Positions 8,047-16,818 of a stretch of 64,000 nt of DNA are shown here, one piece after another. Position 1 is the first letter of the stretch, and every line of letters begins with the position of its first letter. Source of the stretch: Sneathiella litorea (GTDB taxonomy: Bacteria > Pseudomonadota > Alphaproteobacteria > Sneathiellales > Sneathiellaceae); contig NZ_WTUW01000009.1 of assembly GCF_009882915.1 (NCBI RefSeq), forward strand, positions 1 to 64,000. Reading direction: 5' to 3'. The notes under the pieces were generated by a model. That model was not told the origin of the DNA and searched no databases. It saw only the letters and a list, made by a program, of their open reading frames with translations. Both the position numbers and the translations under genes were made by a program.

Positions 8047-9063
8047 TTACTCGACTGCGAGTGCTTTCTTGATCAGCACATCGCCGCCTTTGACATTTTC
8101 AGAGAAACTCTTGTAAGAGGTTTCATTGGCAATCGCACGCCATGCTTCTGCCTGCTCCGCCGACATGGAGACAACCTCGACACCGGCATCCTTATAGACT
8201 TCGACCAGCTTGTCATCGAGGCCCTTGGCGGCATCAAAGAAATAATCCTCGGCAACCTTACCAGCGGCCATCAGTGCATCCTGCTGTTCCTTGTTCAGCT
8301 TATCAAAGCTTTTCTGCGACATCAGGATCGGCTCATACATGAACCAGAGCGCATTTTCGCCGGGCGCGGTCAGGCATTTCACCTGCTCATACAGACGGTA
8401 GGAAACAAAGCTGCCGGAGCTTGTATTCGCCGCATCGAGAACGCCAGTCTGCATACCGTTATAAACTTCCGAGCTCGGCATGGAGGCAATAGACGCCCCG
8501 GCACCCACCAGCATCTGCTCAAACGCCTTACCGGCTGCGCGAGTTACCTGACCCTTAATTGAGTCGGGCTCCAGAATGCAGTTCTGCTTGGACGCAAAGC
8601 CGCCCGCAAGCCAGGCATCAGCCAACACGACTACGCCGGCATCATTAATGATCTTCTTGATATCATCCATGAATGGCGAGGTGTTCAAGCGTTTCGCGTG
8701 ATCATGGTTCTTGACCAGGCCCGGCATCAATGTCGCGTCGAATTCAGGGTGGCGGCCGGCGGCATAGGACAGCGGGAAGGCCGAAATATCAAGCTGACCC
8801 TTGGTCATCGCTCCCCATTGTTCTTTCGCCTTGTACAGGCTCTGGCCCGGATAAACCTTGATATCCAGCCCCACGTCCGCCTTGCCGACTTCTTTTGCGA
8901 TAATCTGGACCATTTCATCGCGCACATCACCCTTGCCGCCCGGCCACTGATGAGACGCCTTCAATGTTTCAGCCGCAGCCGGCATCGCCGTAAGGGCTCC
9001 CACGCCCATTGTCATCGCAACCGCGACAGACGCACTCATCAATCCTTTTGACATCATTTTCAT
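8047..9063 (-). CDS. matP: TRAP transporter periplasmic binding protein (DctP type), malonate
   Basis: 338-aa substrate-binding protein with a clear Sec signal peptide: positive MKMMSK start, hydrophobic core to about residue 26 and a cleavage site in MPAAAET. The mature protein shows the DctP fold (KASHQWPGG, QWGAMTKGQLD and the AGGFASKQN region). AAGGGGAGATGTAAT precedes the ATG. It is the first gene of the matPQM-A run, divergent from matR across 189 bp. The assigned ligand, malonate, is an inference from matA and matB. Confidence 0.88.
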   Translation of the reverse strand: MKMMSKGLMSASVAVAMTMGVGALTAMPAAAETLKASHQWPGGKGDVRDEMVQIIAKEVGKADVGLDIKVYPGQSLYKAKEQWGAMTKGQLDISAFPLSYAAGRHPEFDATLMPGLVKNHDHAKRLNTSPFMDDIKKIINDAGVVVLADAWLAGGFASKQNCILEPDSIKGQVTRAAGKAFEQMLVGAGASIASMPSSEVYNGMQTGVLDAANTSSGSFVSYRLYEQVKCLTAPGENALWFMYEPILMSQKSFDKLNKEQQDALMAAGKVAEDYFFDAAKGLDDKLVEVYKDAGVEVVSMSAEQAEAWRAIANETSYKSFSENVKGGDVLIKKALAVE

Positions 9064-9178
9064 ATTACATCTCCCCTTATGCAGGGCGGTTTTCGCCCCA
9101 ATTTTTAAGTCTTACCTCCAGCAAGAACCAAACGTAAATCTGACTTGCTTTCAGGTAGTGTATGTGAGAATCAAATTC

Positions 9179-9188
9179 TTGTATACAA
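9179..9188. promoter_or_regulatory. Candidate MatR operator TTGTATACAA
   Basis: A perfect 10-bp palindrome in the divergent matP/matR intergenic region, flanked by A/T-rich sequence. It fits the GT-N(0-2)-AC core described for FadR/FCD-type GntR operators, and MatR next door is a GntR protein with an FCD domain. It is centred 65-75 bp from the matR start and about 120 bp from the matP start, so it could control both directions. Confidence 0.5.
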
Positions 9189-9252
9189 AAAATCATTTCA
9201 TGCAGGGACGTAAAGTGATACATTCCCTTTAATCAAAAAATGGACAGTTTAT

Positions 9253-9921
9253 ATGGCGACCTCTCGTGCAAATGAAATCCTTCCTGTGCTTGAACAGGAC
9301 ATCGTGACCGGCAAGTTGACGCCCGGCACACGACTGGATGAAACGGTCCTCGCCGAAAAATTCGGCGTTTCCCGCACCCCGATACGGGAGGCGTTGAACC
9401 GGTTATCCACCTCCGGCCTTGTTGAGATCAGGCCGCGCCGTGGTGCGATTGTCGCCGCCATATCCGTGCAAGACCTGATGAATATGTTCGAGGTAATGGC
9501 TGATCTGGAGGCGCTTTGTGCCCGTCTGGCTGCGCGACGGATTACCCCGGCTGAAAAGGAAGCGTTACGCGCCGCCCATGTCGACTGTCATGCCTTATCG
9601 GGCACTGAAAATTTTGATGAATATTACGTCCTTAATCTGCGACTTCATGACTTACTCTATAAAGCCAGCCATAATAGCTTTTTGGAAAAGCAGGTATGCG
9701 AGTTGAGGCGGCGCCTGTCCCCTCACCGCCGGCTACAGGTGCGTATACCGGGCCGTATTCTCGCCTCCTCAAACGAACATGGCGCGTTAGTCAAAGCTGT
9801 CATTGATGGTGATGCCGCTCTTGCAGAGAAGCTGACGCGCAATCACGTCGCCATACAGGGCGAGCGGTTCACCGATTTTCTTGCCACACTTCCCTCCCAT
9901 TACCTGCAGGCCTCTGCCTGA
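9253..9921 (+). CDS. matR: GntR-family (FCD domain) regulator of malonate genes
   Basis: 222-aa DNA-binding regulator. Residues 1-75 form the winged helix with the GntR signature (KLTPGTRLDE, LAEKFGVSRTPIREALNRL, GLVEIRPRRGAIV). Residues 80-215 are an all-helical FCD ligand-binding domain, with candidate metal/carboxylate ligands in the D-x-x-x-H and later H motifs (LRLHDLLYKASHN, ARNHVAIQGERF region). Malonate or malonyl-CoA is the natural guess for effector. It is divergent from matP and lies 20 nt upstream of matB in the same direction. The ATG has only a weak upstream purine stretch. Confidence 0.88.
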   Translation: MATSRANEILPVLEQDIVTGKLTPGTRLDETVLAEKFGVSRTPIREALNRLSTSGLVEIRPRRGAIVAAISVQDLMNMFEVMADLEALCARLAARRITPAEKEALRAAHVDCHALSGTENFDEYYVLNLRLHDLLYKASHNSFLEKQVCELRRRLSPHRRLQVRIPGRILASSNEHGALVKAVIDGDAALAEKLTRNHVAIQGERFTDFLATLPSHYLQASA

Positions 9922-9941
9922 TACCAATTGAACGAGTGACC

Positions 9942-11456
9942 ATGACCAACAAAAATCTCTACAGCCTGTTTGAAAACCGGTTTCCTGCAAATATGGATGA
10001 AATCGCGTTTGAAGGGCCAGACATCAGGTCCTATAGCTTCAAGGATATTTCCGATGGCGCGGCGCGCATTGCCAATCTTCTGACGCAAACCGGTGCCGTA
10101 CCTGGAGACCGGGTTGCCGTTCAGGTCGAGAAATCGGTCGAGGCCGTTATTCTCTACCTCGCCTGCCTTCGGGCGGGCCTTGCCTACCTGCCGCTGAATA
10201 CAGCGTATAAATCGGCGGAGATTGAATATTTCATTACCGATTCCGAACCGGCAATTGTTGTCTGCGCCCCCGCCGACCTGACCGAGATTAGCGCAATTAC
10301 CAGCAAGGCAGGCGGGAAAAAGGTATTCACGCTCGACGCAACAGGCAATGGCAGCCTGATGGAGGAGGCCACGGCGCATTCCAATAATTTCGAAACCATA
10401 GAGCGCACCGGCGACGACCTCGCGGCAATCCTCTATACCTCGGGAACGACGGGCCGGTCGAAAGGTGCCATGCTGACCCATGAGAATCTCGGCTCCAACG
10501 GCAAGACCCTGAAAAACTACTGGCAATTCCAATCAACGGATGTCCTGCTTCATTCTCTACCGATTTTTCATGTGCATGGGCTTTTCGTTGCCCTGCATTG
10601 CGCCCTTCTGAGCGGGGCCAAGATAATCTTCCTTAAAAAATTCGACCCCGCCCAGGTTCTGGAAAACCTGCCGAAGTCGACTGTCTTCATGGGGGTACCG
10701 ACCCTATATGTCCGCCTTTTGAATGAACCCGGCTTTACCAAAGACGTTTGCCGCAACATGCGCCTCTTTACGGCGGGCTCTGCCCCGCTCCTGACGGAAA
10801 CGTTCAATGCCTTCAGGGACCGGACAGGCCATGCTATTCTGGAACGATACGGCATGACCGAAGCGGGCATGATCACCTCCAACCCCTATGAGGGAGAGCG
10901 CAAGGCAGGCACTGTCGGCTTCCCGCTGGATAACGAGGTGCGTATTACCGATGACGATGGAAATGTCGTGAAAGACGGCGATATCGGTATTCTTGAAATC
11001 AAGGGCCCGAATGTCTTTAAGGGGTACTGGCGGATGCCAGAAAAGACGGCCGCGGAGTTCCGTGCGGATGGATACTTTATCACTGGCGATATGACCCAAA
11101 AAGGCGAAGATGGCTATTACCGTATCGTTGGCCGGTCGAAGGATCTGATTATCTCTGGCGGTTACAACGTCTATCCGAAGGAGATTGAGAGTTTTATTGA
11201 CGAGATGCCGGGGGTCGAGGAAAGTGCCGTCGTCGGTCGCCCGCATCCGGATTTCGGCGAGGCCGTGGTCGCCTTCGTTGTGCCGGACGATAGCGCCCAG
11301 AAGCTGACCGAGCAGGATGTTATCGCCTATATCAAGGAAAAACTGGCCAATTTCAAAGTCCCGAAACAGGTCTTTATTGTCGACAGCCTGCCGCGCAATA
11401 CCATGGGGAAAGTTCAGAAAAACCAGCTTCGCGATCGCGCCGCAGCCGGGCAGTAA
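9942..11456 (+). CDS. matB: Malonyl-CoA synthetase
   Basis: ATP-dependent ligase forming malonyl-CoA from malonate, in the AMP-binding ANL superfamily, 504 aa. The phosphate loop is ILYTSGTTGRSKGAM (about 165-179), the A5 motif is ERYGMTEAGM, the hinge region is GYYRIVGRSKDLIISGG and the catalytic lysine lies in PRNTMGKVQKN near the C-terminus. The pattern LPIFHVHGLF and the overall length match MatB and human ACSF3. A GTG at 9936 is an in-frame alternative start; ATG 9942 is preferred. It probably shares a transcript with matR. Confidence 0.9.
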   Translation: MTNKNLYSLFENRFPANMDEIAFEGPDIRSYSFKDISDGAARIANLLTQTGAVPGDRVAVQVEKSVEAVILYLACLRAGLAYLPLNTAYKSAEIEYFITDSEPAIVVCAPADLTEISAITSKAGGKKVFTLDATGNGSLMEEATAHSNNFETIERTGDDLAAILYTSGTTGRSKGAMLTHENLGSNGKTLKNYWQFQSTDVLLHSLPIFHVHGLFVALHCALLSGAKIIFLKKFDPAQVLENLPKSTVFMGVPTLYVRLLNEPGFTKDVCRNMRLFTAGSAPLLTETFNAFRDRTGHAILERYGMTEAGMITSNPYEGERKAGTVGFPLDNEVRITDDDGNVVKDGDIGILEIKGPNVFKGYWRMPEKTAAEFRADGYFITGDMTQKGEDGYYRIVGRSKDLIISGGYNVYPKEIESFIDEMPGVEESAVVGRPHPDFGEAVVAFVVPDDSAQKLTEQDVIAYIKEKLANFKVPKQVFIVDSLPRNTMGKVQKNQLRDRAAAGQ

Positions 11457-11468
11457 CTTCGCGGAAAA

Positions 11469-12104
11469 CTACGCCTCCTGGCGCTTCAGATAGGCATTGA
11501 CCTTGGCCCGGTTGCCGCAGGTAGACATGGAGCACCAGCGGCGCCGGCCGTTGCGCGACTGGTTGACGAAATAAAGATCGCAATCATCACTGGCGCAGGC
11601 GCGCGTTTTTTCAATATGCTCTGAGGTGAGGTAGTCCGCAATGTCATGGATGATTGGAAACATCAACTTTTCCGGGCCGTTTTCATCGATAATCGTTCTC
11701 AGTTCCATGCCCTCCGCAGAGGGGATGACCTTATGATAGCTTTTAAAGCCCGCCAAACGACCATTGATATCCTCTAGAAAGTCGAGACTGACAGGCCATC
11801 CCTGCTCAACCTCCATCAGGACATTCCGGAAAGAATTGCGCAGTTCAACAAGCGTATCGACGACCTTTTCACACCGACCCGGATTTTGAAAATGAAACAT
11901 ATGCAGGTCGGAAGCTTCGTCTTCATGCAATAAAGAGTGGGATTTCATGAAAATCAGTAAATCATCAAAATTACTGAGGCCCTCCTTCTCACGCCCGACC
12001 CGCTTGTAACTATTGGCAAAATCAATGGCGAGCCGTCCTCCAAGGGTATAAAAACCCTCCTTATTTACAACTCCAGATTTTATAAGAGCGTCAATCCGTG
12101 CCAC
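11469..12104 (-). CDS. CGNR zinc-finger protein (ABATE domain)
   Basis: 211-aa protein with the two-part architecture of the ABATE/CGNR family. An N-terminal region (about 15-150) carries the GGRLAIDFANS opening. The C-terminal zinc finger comprises ACASDDCDLYF and RRWCSMSTCGNRAKV, giving four cysteines for zinc. Members are thought to bind nucleic acid and act as stress-linked transcription factors, but the role here is unknown. It is convergent with matB (12 nt between stops) and its upstream side is a 295-bp AT-rich gap, so it is likely transcribed alone. Confidence 0.85.
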   Translation of the reverse strand: MARIDALIKSGVVNKEGFYTLGGRLAIDFANSYKRVGREKEGLSNFDDLLIFMKSHSLLHEDEASDLHMFHFQNPGRCEKVVDTLVELRNSFRNVLMEVEQGWPVSLDFLEDINGRLAGFKSYHKVIPSAEGMELRTIIDENGPEKLMFPIIHDIADYLTSEHIEKTRACASDDCDLYFVNQSRNGRRRWCSMSTCGNRAKVNAYLKRQEA

Positions 12105-12399
12105 AAAAAATCCCCGTCACTTCCTCAAATTCTGTAACAAAAAAATAATATACCAATATTTGATAGTATACTAGTTTATCTGTCGTCAATAGTTAACTAG
12201 GCCAAAATAAGGTGCTAAAGTAGAAAATTAACAAAAATAATCAAGATATTATTTTAATTATATTTTTCTCAATTAAAGTGAGGCAACAAAAAAAATGATG
12301 CAGTCAAAATATCTATCATTTTTACTTATGAAAATGCCATGCCTATAGCGGTAACCTTATTGTAAAAATCCGGCAAAAATGTGTTCAGACAATATATTT
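12105..12399. other. AT-rich intergenic region
   Basis: About 295 bp without a plausible gene, conspicuously A/T-rich compared with the flanking coding DNA, with several A and T runs (for example 12221-12290). It must contain the promoter of the CGNR gene and the 3' end of the GST-like gene. I see no clear repeat, RNA or mobile-element end. Confidence 0.5.
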
Positions 12400-13410
12400 C
12401 TATGAAGAAGGCGTAAGCAACGGTTGCAAACAACGACAATCACGTAAAATCTTCTCAAGTTCCTGCCGATCCTCTATTACCGCGAGCCTCGATCTGAGAG
12501 CCTGAAGCGATTTAGCCGCATATTTAACAGTTTGCTGGCCAAAATCCTGTTGCATCAATTGAAGGGAAAATGCCTCCTCCCCGGCCTGGACAGCGGCCTC
12601 ATTCGCCAAACTCCAGGGTAAATAGATATCCCCGATCTGCGCCCTGATCAATGGCTCCAGTGTTGGCGCAAGGGTTGGCCAGTCTTCCCAGTTTCCGCCC
12701 CCGACCGGGTCCAGCATCCGGTCAATCCAGTCCGTAATTTCGGGAAAACCCTGTTGCAGGATAGCCGCCGTGGTGGGCTGTTGCAGACAGCCGTATATTT
12801 GCGCAAATAACCCAAAATCTGCAAGCGCCGGCCGGCCCCCAAACAGGTATTTCCGTGATTTCAGATGCGCCCCCAACAAAGTCAGCAGGCTATCGAGAGA
12901 CGCCTCGATCACATCCTTGGTTTTCTCGTTCGATCCGACGAAACGAAGCCGCGGCACCATGCGGGTGCGAATTGAGTCGGCGAGTTGATCAAGCGCTTCG
13001 CGGTCGCCCCTGGGGTTGTTAGCCTGTGCAAGACCGTTGCTGACTGCCTCCTGATCCTCAGAGCGCCACCAACGATAATGAAACATCGGCTTGTTGACCC
13101 ATTCATCCCCATAATCCTCAATCAGGCAGGAGAGAAAGGCGAGCGTTTCTGAGGGAGGCTGGAGTGCAGGGTCGGTATATTTTTCTTCAAACGTCTCAAT
13201 AATCGGGGTGGAATCCTGCCAGACCGTCTCGTCCGGGCCAAGGACGAGTGGAATCAGTGGCAGCTTGGCATATTTCTTAAACTCCGCCATCGTATCGATA
13301 GTGCGCGGTCGCCATTCGTGCGGGATATTTTTGTAGCGAAAATAGGACCGGACCTTGACGGAGAAAGGGGAATATTCCGACCCGAAGAGGACATACTGTT
13401 GATCCGACAT
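12400..13410 (-). CDS. Glutathione S-transferase-like protein
   Basis: 336-aa cytoplasmic protein. Residues 1-80 are a thioredoxin-like GST N-terminal domain (YVLFGSEYSPFSVKVRSYF, cis-Pro loop KLPLIPLVLG, then WQDSTPIIETFEE where DS binds the glutathione glutamyl group in the family). Residues 95-250 form an all-helical GST C-terminal domain (RKYLFGGRPALADFGLFAQIYG). The last ~85 residues are an additional helical extension not in ordinary 200-230 aa GSTs. The catalytic Ser/Tyr/Cys is not certain (S14 or S11). No substrate can be assigned. It is divergent from the DUF2817 gene. Confidence 0.82.
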   Translation of the reverse strand: MSDQQYVLFGSEYSPFSVKVRSYFRYKNIPHEWRPRTIDTMAEFKKYAKLPLIPLVLGPDETVWQDSTPIIETFEEKYTDPALQPPSETLAFLSCLIEDYGDEWVNKPMFHYRWWRSEDQEAVSNGLAQANNPRGDREALDQLADSIRTRMVPRLRFVGSNEKTKDVIEASLDSLLTLLGAHLKSRKYLFGGRPALADFGLFAQIYGCLQQPTTAAILQQGFPEITDWIDRMLDPVGGGNWEDWPTLAPTLEPLIRAQIGDIYLPWSLANEAAVQAGEEAFSLQLMQQDFGQQTVKYAAKSLQALRSRLAVIEDRQELEKILRDCRCLQPLLTPSS

Positions 13411-13469
13411 ATTATTTCCTTTTTATTGGTCTTTCCGCCCCTCAAAATGTCGCGCGACGGCCCTTATGT

Positions 13470-13481
13470 TTGTTATAACAA
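13470..13481. promoter_or_regulatory. Palindrome TTGTTATAACAA, possible operator
   Basis: Perfect 12-bp palindrome in the 101-bp divergent region between the GST-like gene and the DUF2817 gene, 31 bp before the latter's start. It is placed well for an operator acting on either promoter. No adjacent gene encodes an obvious regulator, so its binding partner is unknown. Confidence 0.35.
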
Positions 13482-13511
13482 TTGAAATGATCAAAAGGGA
13501 AGCTTGTCGAT

Positions 13512-14597
13512 ATGAATATACCGGATTTTTTCTCCGCCACCTACTCAGAGGCCCGCACCAGATTTCTGGAATCCTGCATGGATTCCGGTTTGCAGGTAGA
13601 AAATCATCTCAATGACCGGGCGAAAGGCGCAGAGGGTGAAGATCTCTATATGGATGTCGCGAGGATTGGCCCCGAAGATGCCTCCAAGGTCCTGATCATT
13701 TCCTCCGCGACCCATGGCGGAGAGGGTTTCTGCGGGTCCGGTGTACAGGCCGGGATGTTGAAGACCGAAATGTTCAAGGAATTGCCGGAGGATACGGCTG
13801 TGGTCCTGATCCATGCCATAAACCCCTATGGCTTTTCCCATATCCGGCGCGTCAATGAGGATAATATCGACCTCAACCGCAACTTCCTGAATTTCGCGGA
13901 CGGACTGCCGGAGAATCCCGAATATGCGGAGGTTCACCCCTATCTCGTTCCCGATGATTGGGACGGCCCGGCCCGCGCTGCTGCGGATGCCGCCATTCAG
14001 GAGTATATCGAAAAGAAGGGCATCGCGACCTATCAGGCCGCCGTTACAGGCGGGCAGCATATTCACGCGGATGGCCTCTTTTTCGGCGGCTTTGAACCAT
14101 CCTGGACCAACAAGACACTCCGCGCCGTGGTGAAAAAACATGCGGGTAACGCGCGCCATCTTGCGCTTCTCGATTTTCATACCGGCCTTGGCCCTTACGG
14201 CCATGGGGAGCTCATCTATGTGGGTAATCCCGCAGGGTTGCCGCGCGCCCTTAACTGGTATGGCGACGACGTCACCTCTCCTGAAGCCGGCACATCAAGC
14301 TCGGCCATTGTTCGGGGCACAATTGACAGCGGGGTCTGCGAAAGTGCTCCGAACGCCAGTCATACCTGCGTTGCTATCGAGTATGGGACCATCCCGGTAC
14401 TGGAAGTATTGAACGCCCTTCGGGCTGATAACTGGCTATATCTCAAGGGTGATCTGGATTCTGAGCAGGGCAAGTCGATCAAGAAGCAGGTCCGCGACGC
14501 CTTTTATTGTGATGCGGATGACTGGAAAAACATGATCTGGGAACGCGGCACTTCTGTTGTCAAAATGGCCTTGAATGGGCTGGAAAAAGAGAACTGA
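13512..14597 (+). CDS. DUF2817 / M14-like zinc carboxypeptidase-family hydrolase
   Basis: 361-aa protein of the DUF2817 group, related to zinc carboxypeptidases and aspartoacylases. The zinc-site pattern is visible: SSATHGGEGFCGS (His and Glu ligands, about residues 64-75), the substrate-carboxylate motif DLNRNFLNF and LLDFHTGLGPYG with the third ligand His. It is probably cytoplasmic (no signal peptide) and cleaves an amide from an amino acid or small peptide. It overlaps the GNAT gene by one base (TGATG) and lies beside a peptide-type ABC importer and an M20 deacylase, suggesting use of imported acylated or peptide-bound amino acids. Confidence 0.85.
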   Translation: MNIPDFFSATYSEARTRFLESCMDSGLQVENHLNDRAKGAEGEDLYMDVARIGPEDASKVLIISSATHGGEGFCGSGVQAGMLKTEMFKELPEDTAVVLIHAINPYGFSHIRRVNEDNIDLNRNFLNFADGLPENPEYAEVHPYLVPDDWDGPARAAADAAIQEYIEKKGIATYQAAVTGGQHIHADGLFFGGFEPSWTNKTLRAVVKKHAGNARHLALLDFHTGLGPYGHGELIYVGNPAGLPRALNWYGDDVTSPEAGTSSSAIVRGTIDSGVCESAPNASHTCVAIEYGTIPVLEVLNALRADNWLYLKGDLDSEQGKSIKKQVRDAFYCDADDWKNMIWERGTSVVKMALNGLEKEN

Positions 14598-15061
14598 TGC
14601 CGGCACTTTTCATTACGCGCGATGATGTTCGCTCAAATGAAATCATCGCGCTTCTCGACGCTCATTTGACGCTGATGCGCTCCCTCTCCCCTCCGGAAAG
14701 TGTGCACGCCCTCGACCTCGAAGGACTGCGTGGACCAGATATCACCTTTTGGCGGGCGGAAATGGCGGGTGAACTGGTCGGTTGTGGTGCATTGAAGGAA
14801 CTGAATAACACTGCCGGCGAAATAAAATCCATGCATACCGCTGCCGCGCACCGGGGAAAAGGGATTGCTGCCGCCCTCCTGCGCTACGTGATGACAACGG
14901 CGCGCGAGAGGGGATATCAGCAACTCTTCCTTGAGACGGGATCACAACCCGGCTTTGAACCGGCGCGCCTGCTATATAAACAGTTTGGTTTCTCGGTATG
15001 CCCGCCCTTCGCCGGATATGTGTTGGATCCGAACAGCGTTTTCATGACAATCGATCTGTGA
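14597..15061 (+). CDS. GNAT-family N-acetyltransferase
   Basis: 154-aa acetyl-CoA-dependent acetyltransferase. The acetyl-CoA pyrophosphate loop is HRGKGIAAALLRYV (about 95-108), preceded by the beta4 strand GEIKSMHTAAA, and the C-terminus has LYKQFGFSVCPPFAGY. It resembles the PhnO/YafP-like small-substrate GNATs. It is translationally coupled to the DUF2817 hydrolase. Acetylating an amine released by that hydrolase, or detoxifying it, is a reasonable guess only. Confidence 0.88.
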   Translation: MPALFITRDDVRSNEIIALLDAHLTLMRSLSPPESVHALDLEGLRGPDITFWRAEMAGELVGCGALKELNNTAGEIKSMHTAAAHRGKGIAAALLRYVMTTARERGYQQLFLETGSQPGFEPARLLYKQFGFSVCPPFAGYVLDPNSVFMTIDL

Positions 15062-15081
15062 TCATTGCCTGAAACAACGCG

Positions 15082-16809
15082 TTAGGCTCCCTCAACTTCC
15101 AGTCCTTCATGCGACAGCTTATCTAGGCGGGGCATCAGGTCCAGGAGTTCGCGCGTGTAGGCCGCTGTCGGTTTCTCAAAAAGATCCTCGGTCGCGGAGA
15201 CTTCTAAGAGCTTCCCCTGCTTCATCACCCCGACCCTGTCACACATCTGGCGAATGACAGGCAGGTCATGGCTGATAAACAGCATGGTTAGACCTAATTC
15301 TTCCTGCAAATCCTTGAGAAGGTTGAGGATTTGTGCCTGAATGGAGACATCAAGCGCCGATGTTGGCTCATCACAGATCAGGAACCGTGGCCGTGTTGCA
15401 AGCGCCCGGGCGATAGAGATACGCTGGCGCTGACCGCCGGAAAATTCATGCGGAAACCGGACGGACGCCTGCGCCCCAAGACCGACATGATCTAGGAGGT
15501 CGTTGACGATTTGCTCCACCTCCTGATTAGAGGACGCGAGTTGGTGAAAGCGGATCGGTTCCGCGATGATGTCCATTACCCGCATCCGCCCATTGAGAGA
15601 GGAGAACGGATCCTGAAAAATCATCTGCATCTGACGGCGGAAAAAGTCCCGTTCATTCTCAGACCTGATTTTGGTGAGATCGGTGCCAGAGAAATTCACC
15701 TCTCCGGCCGCCGGCTTATAAAGGCTGCACACCATCCGTGCGACCGTTGATTTTCCGCTTCCGCTCTCGCCCACAAGACCGAAAACCTCGCCCTCGTTGA
15801 TATCAAAAGAGACACCATCCACCGCGTTGAAGGTACTTCTATTACGTTTGAAAAAGGCTGGCTTGGTAACGAAAGTCATTACCAGGTCTTTCAGGCTGAG
15901 AAGCGGTCCATCCACCGCCTCGAAATCCCGGTGGCGCCCAAGCCAGTGGGTGGAAAGGTCGATATTCCGCGACCGCTCACCCTCTGCCTCGATGTAATTC
16001 ACCATGGGAAACCGCCTTAGGCGGATATCCGGGCGCGGGACCGCACTGATCAGGCTTTGTGTGTAGGGATGATCAGGATCGCCAAGAATTTTCGCTGTTG
16101 TTCCCTCTTCCACCACCTTGCCGCGATACATCACCGCAACGCGATCCGTAATGTCCGCAATCACGCCCATATCATGGGTAATGATGATCATGCCAACCTG
16201 CTTGTCCTTGCAGAGGCGGCGCATAAGCTCAAGAATCTGTGCCTGTATCGACACATCTAGAGCGGTCGTCGGCTCATCGGCGATGATTACTTCCGGCTCT
16301 GCACAGAGCGCAAGCGCGATGACAACCCGCTGGCGCATACCGCCGGAAAACTGGTGCGGATAGTTCTTGATCCGGTTCTCCGGATCCGGAATACCAACCT
16401 GCCGAAGGAGATCAACGGCCCGTTCCTGCGACTTCTTCTCGCCAAGCTTGAGATGAAGATCAATGGTCTCCACAAGCTGCTGCTCAATCGTTTGCAACGG
16501 ATCAAGAGAGGTAAGCGGGTCCTGGAAAATCATGCCGATGCGACGGCCACGAATTTTCCGCTTGGCTTCCGGGTTCAGGGTATCGATCTGCTCCGATTTC
16601 AGGAGCACATGTCCCGCCGTCATCTCTCCCGGCGGTTCCAGCAGACCAATCACCGCATTGCCAATGGTTGACTTGCCTGCGCCGGATTCCCCGACGACGC
16701 CCAGAACCTCGCCCGGCTGCACGGACAGGCTGACATCATCAACGGCGACAACCGTGCCATGACGGCTCGGAAACTCGATACGCAGATTATTGATATTGAG
16801 TAAGTCCAT
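15082..16809 (-). CDS. Peptide ABC transporter, fused double ATP-binding protein
   Basis: 575-aa fusion of two ABC ATPases (DppD plus DppF, as in GsiA/YejF). The first domain has Walker [10 protein letters not shown] (about 39-47), the signature FSGGMRQR and Walker [13 protein letters not shown]. The second has [17 protein letters not shown] and [12 protein letters not shown], each followed by the oligopeptide-ABC C-terminal region ([13 protein letters not shown]). Both sites look intact. It energises uptake by the two permeases encoded upstream on the same strand. It is convergent with the GNAT gene and last in the operon. Confidence 0.92.
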   Translation of the reverse strand: MDLLNINNLRIEFPSRHGTVVAVDDVSLSVQPGEVLGVVGESGAGKSTIGNAVIGLLEPPGEMTAGHVLLKSEQIDTLNPEAKRKIRGRRIGMIFQDPLTSLDPLQTIEQQLVETIDLHLKLGEKKSQERAVDLLRQVGIPDPENRIKNYPHQFSGGMRQRVVIALALCAEPEVIIADEPTTALDVSIQAQILELMRRLCKDKQVGMIIITHDMGVIADITDRVAVMYRGKVVEEGTTAKILGDPDHPYTQSLISAVPRPDIRLRRFPMVNYIEAEGERSRNIDLSTHWLGRHRDFEAVDGPLLSLKDLVMTFVTKPAFFKRNRSTFNAVDGVSFDINEGEVFGLVGESGSGKSTVARMVCSLYKPAAGEVNFSGTDLTKIRSENERDFFRRQMQMIFQDPFSSLNGRMRVMDIIAEPIRFHQLASSNQEVEQIVNDLLDHVGLGAQASVRFPHEFSGGQRQRISIARALATRPRFLICDEPTSALDVSIQAQILNLLKDLQEELGLTMLFISHDLPVIRQMCDRVGVMKQGKLLEVSATEDLFEKPTAAYTRELLDLMPRLDKLSHEGLEVEGA

Positions 16810-16818
16810 GATACCGTC

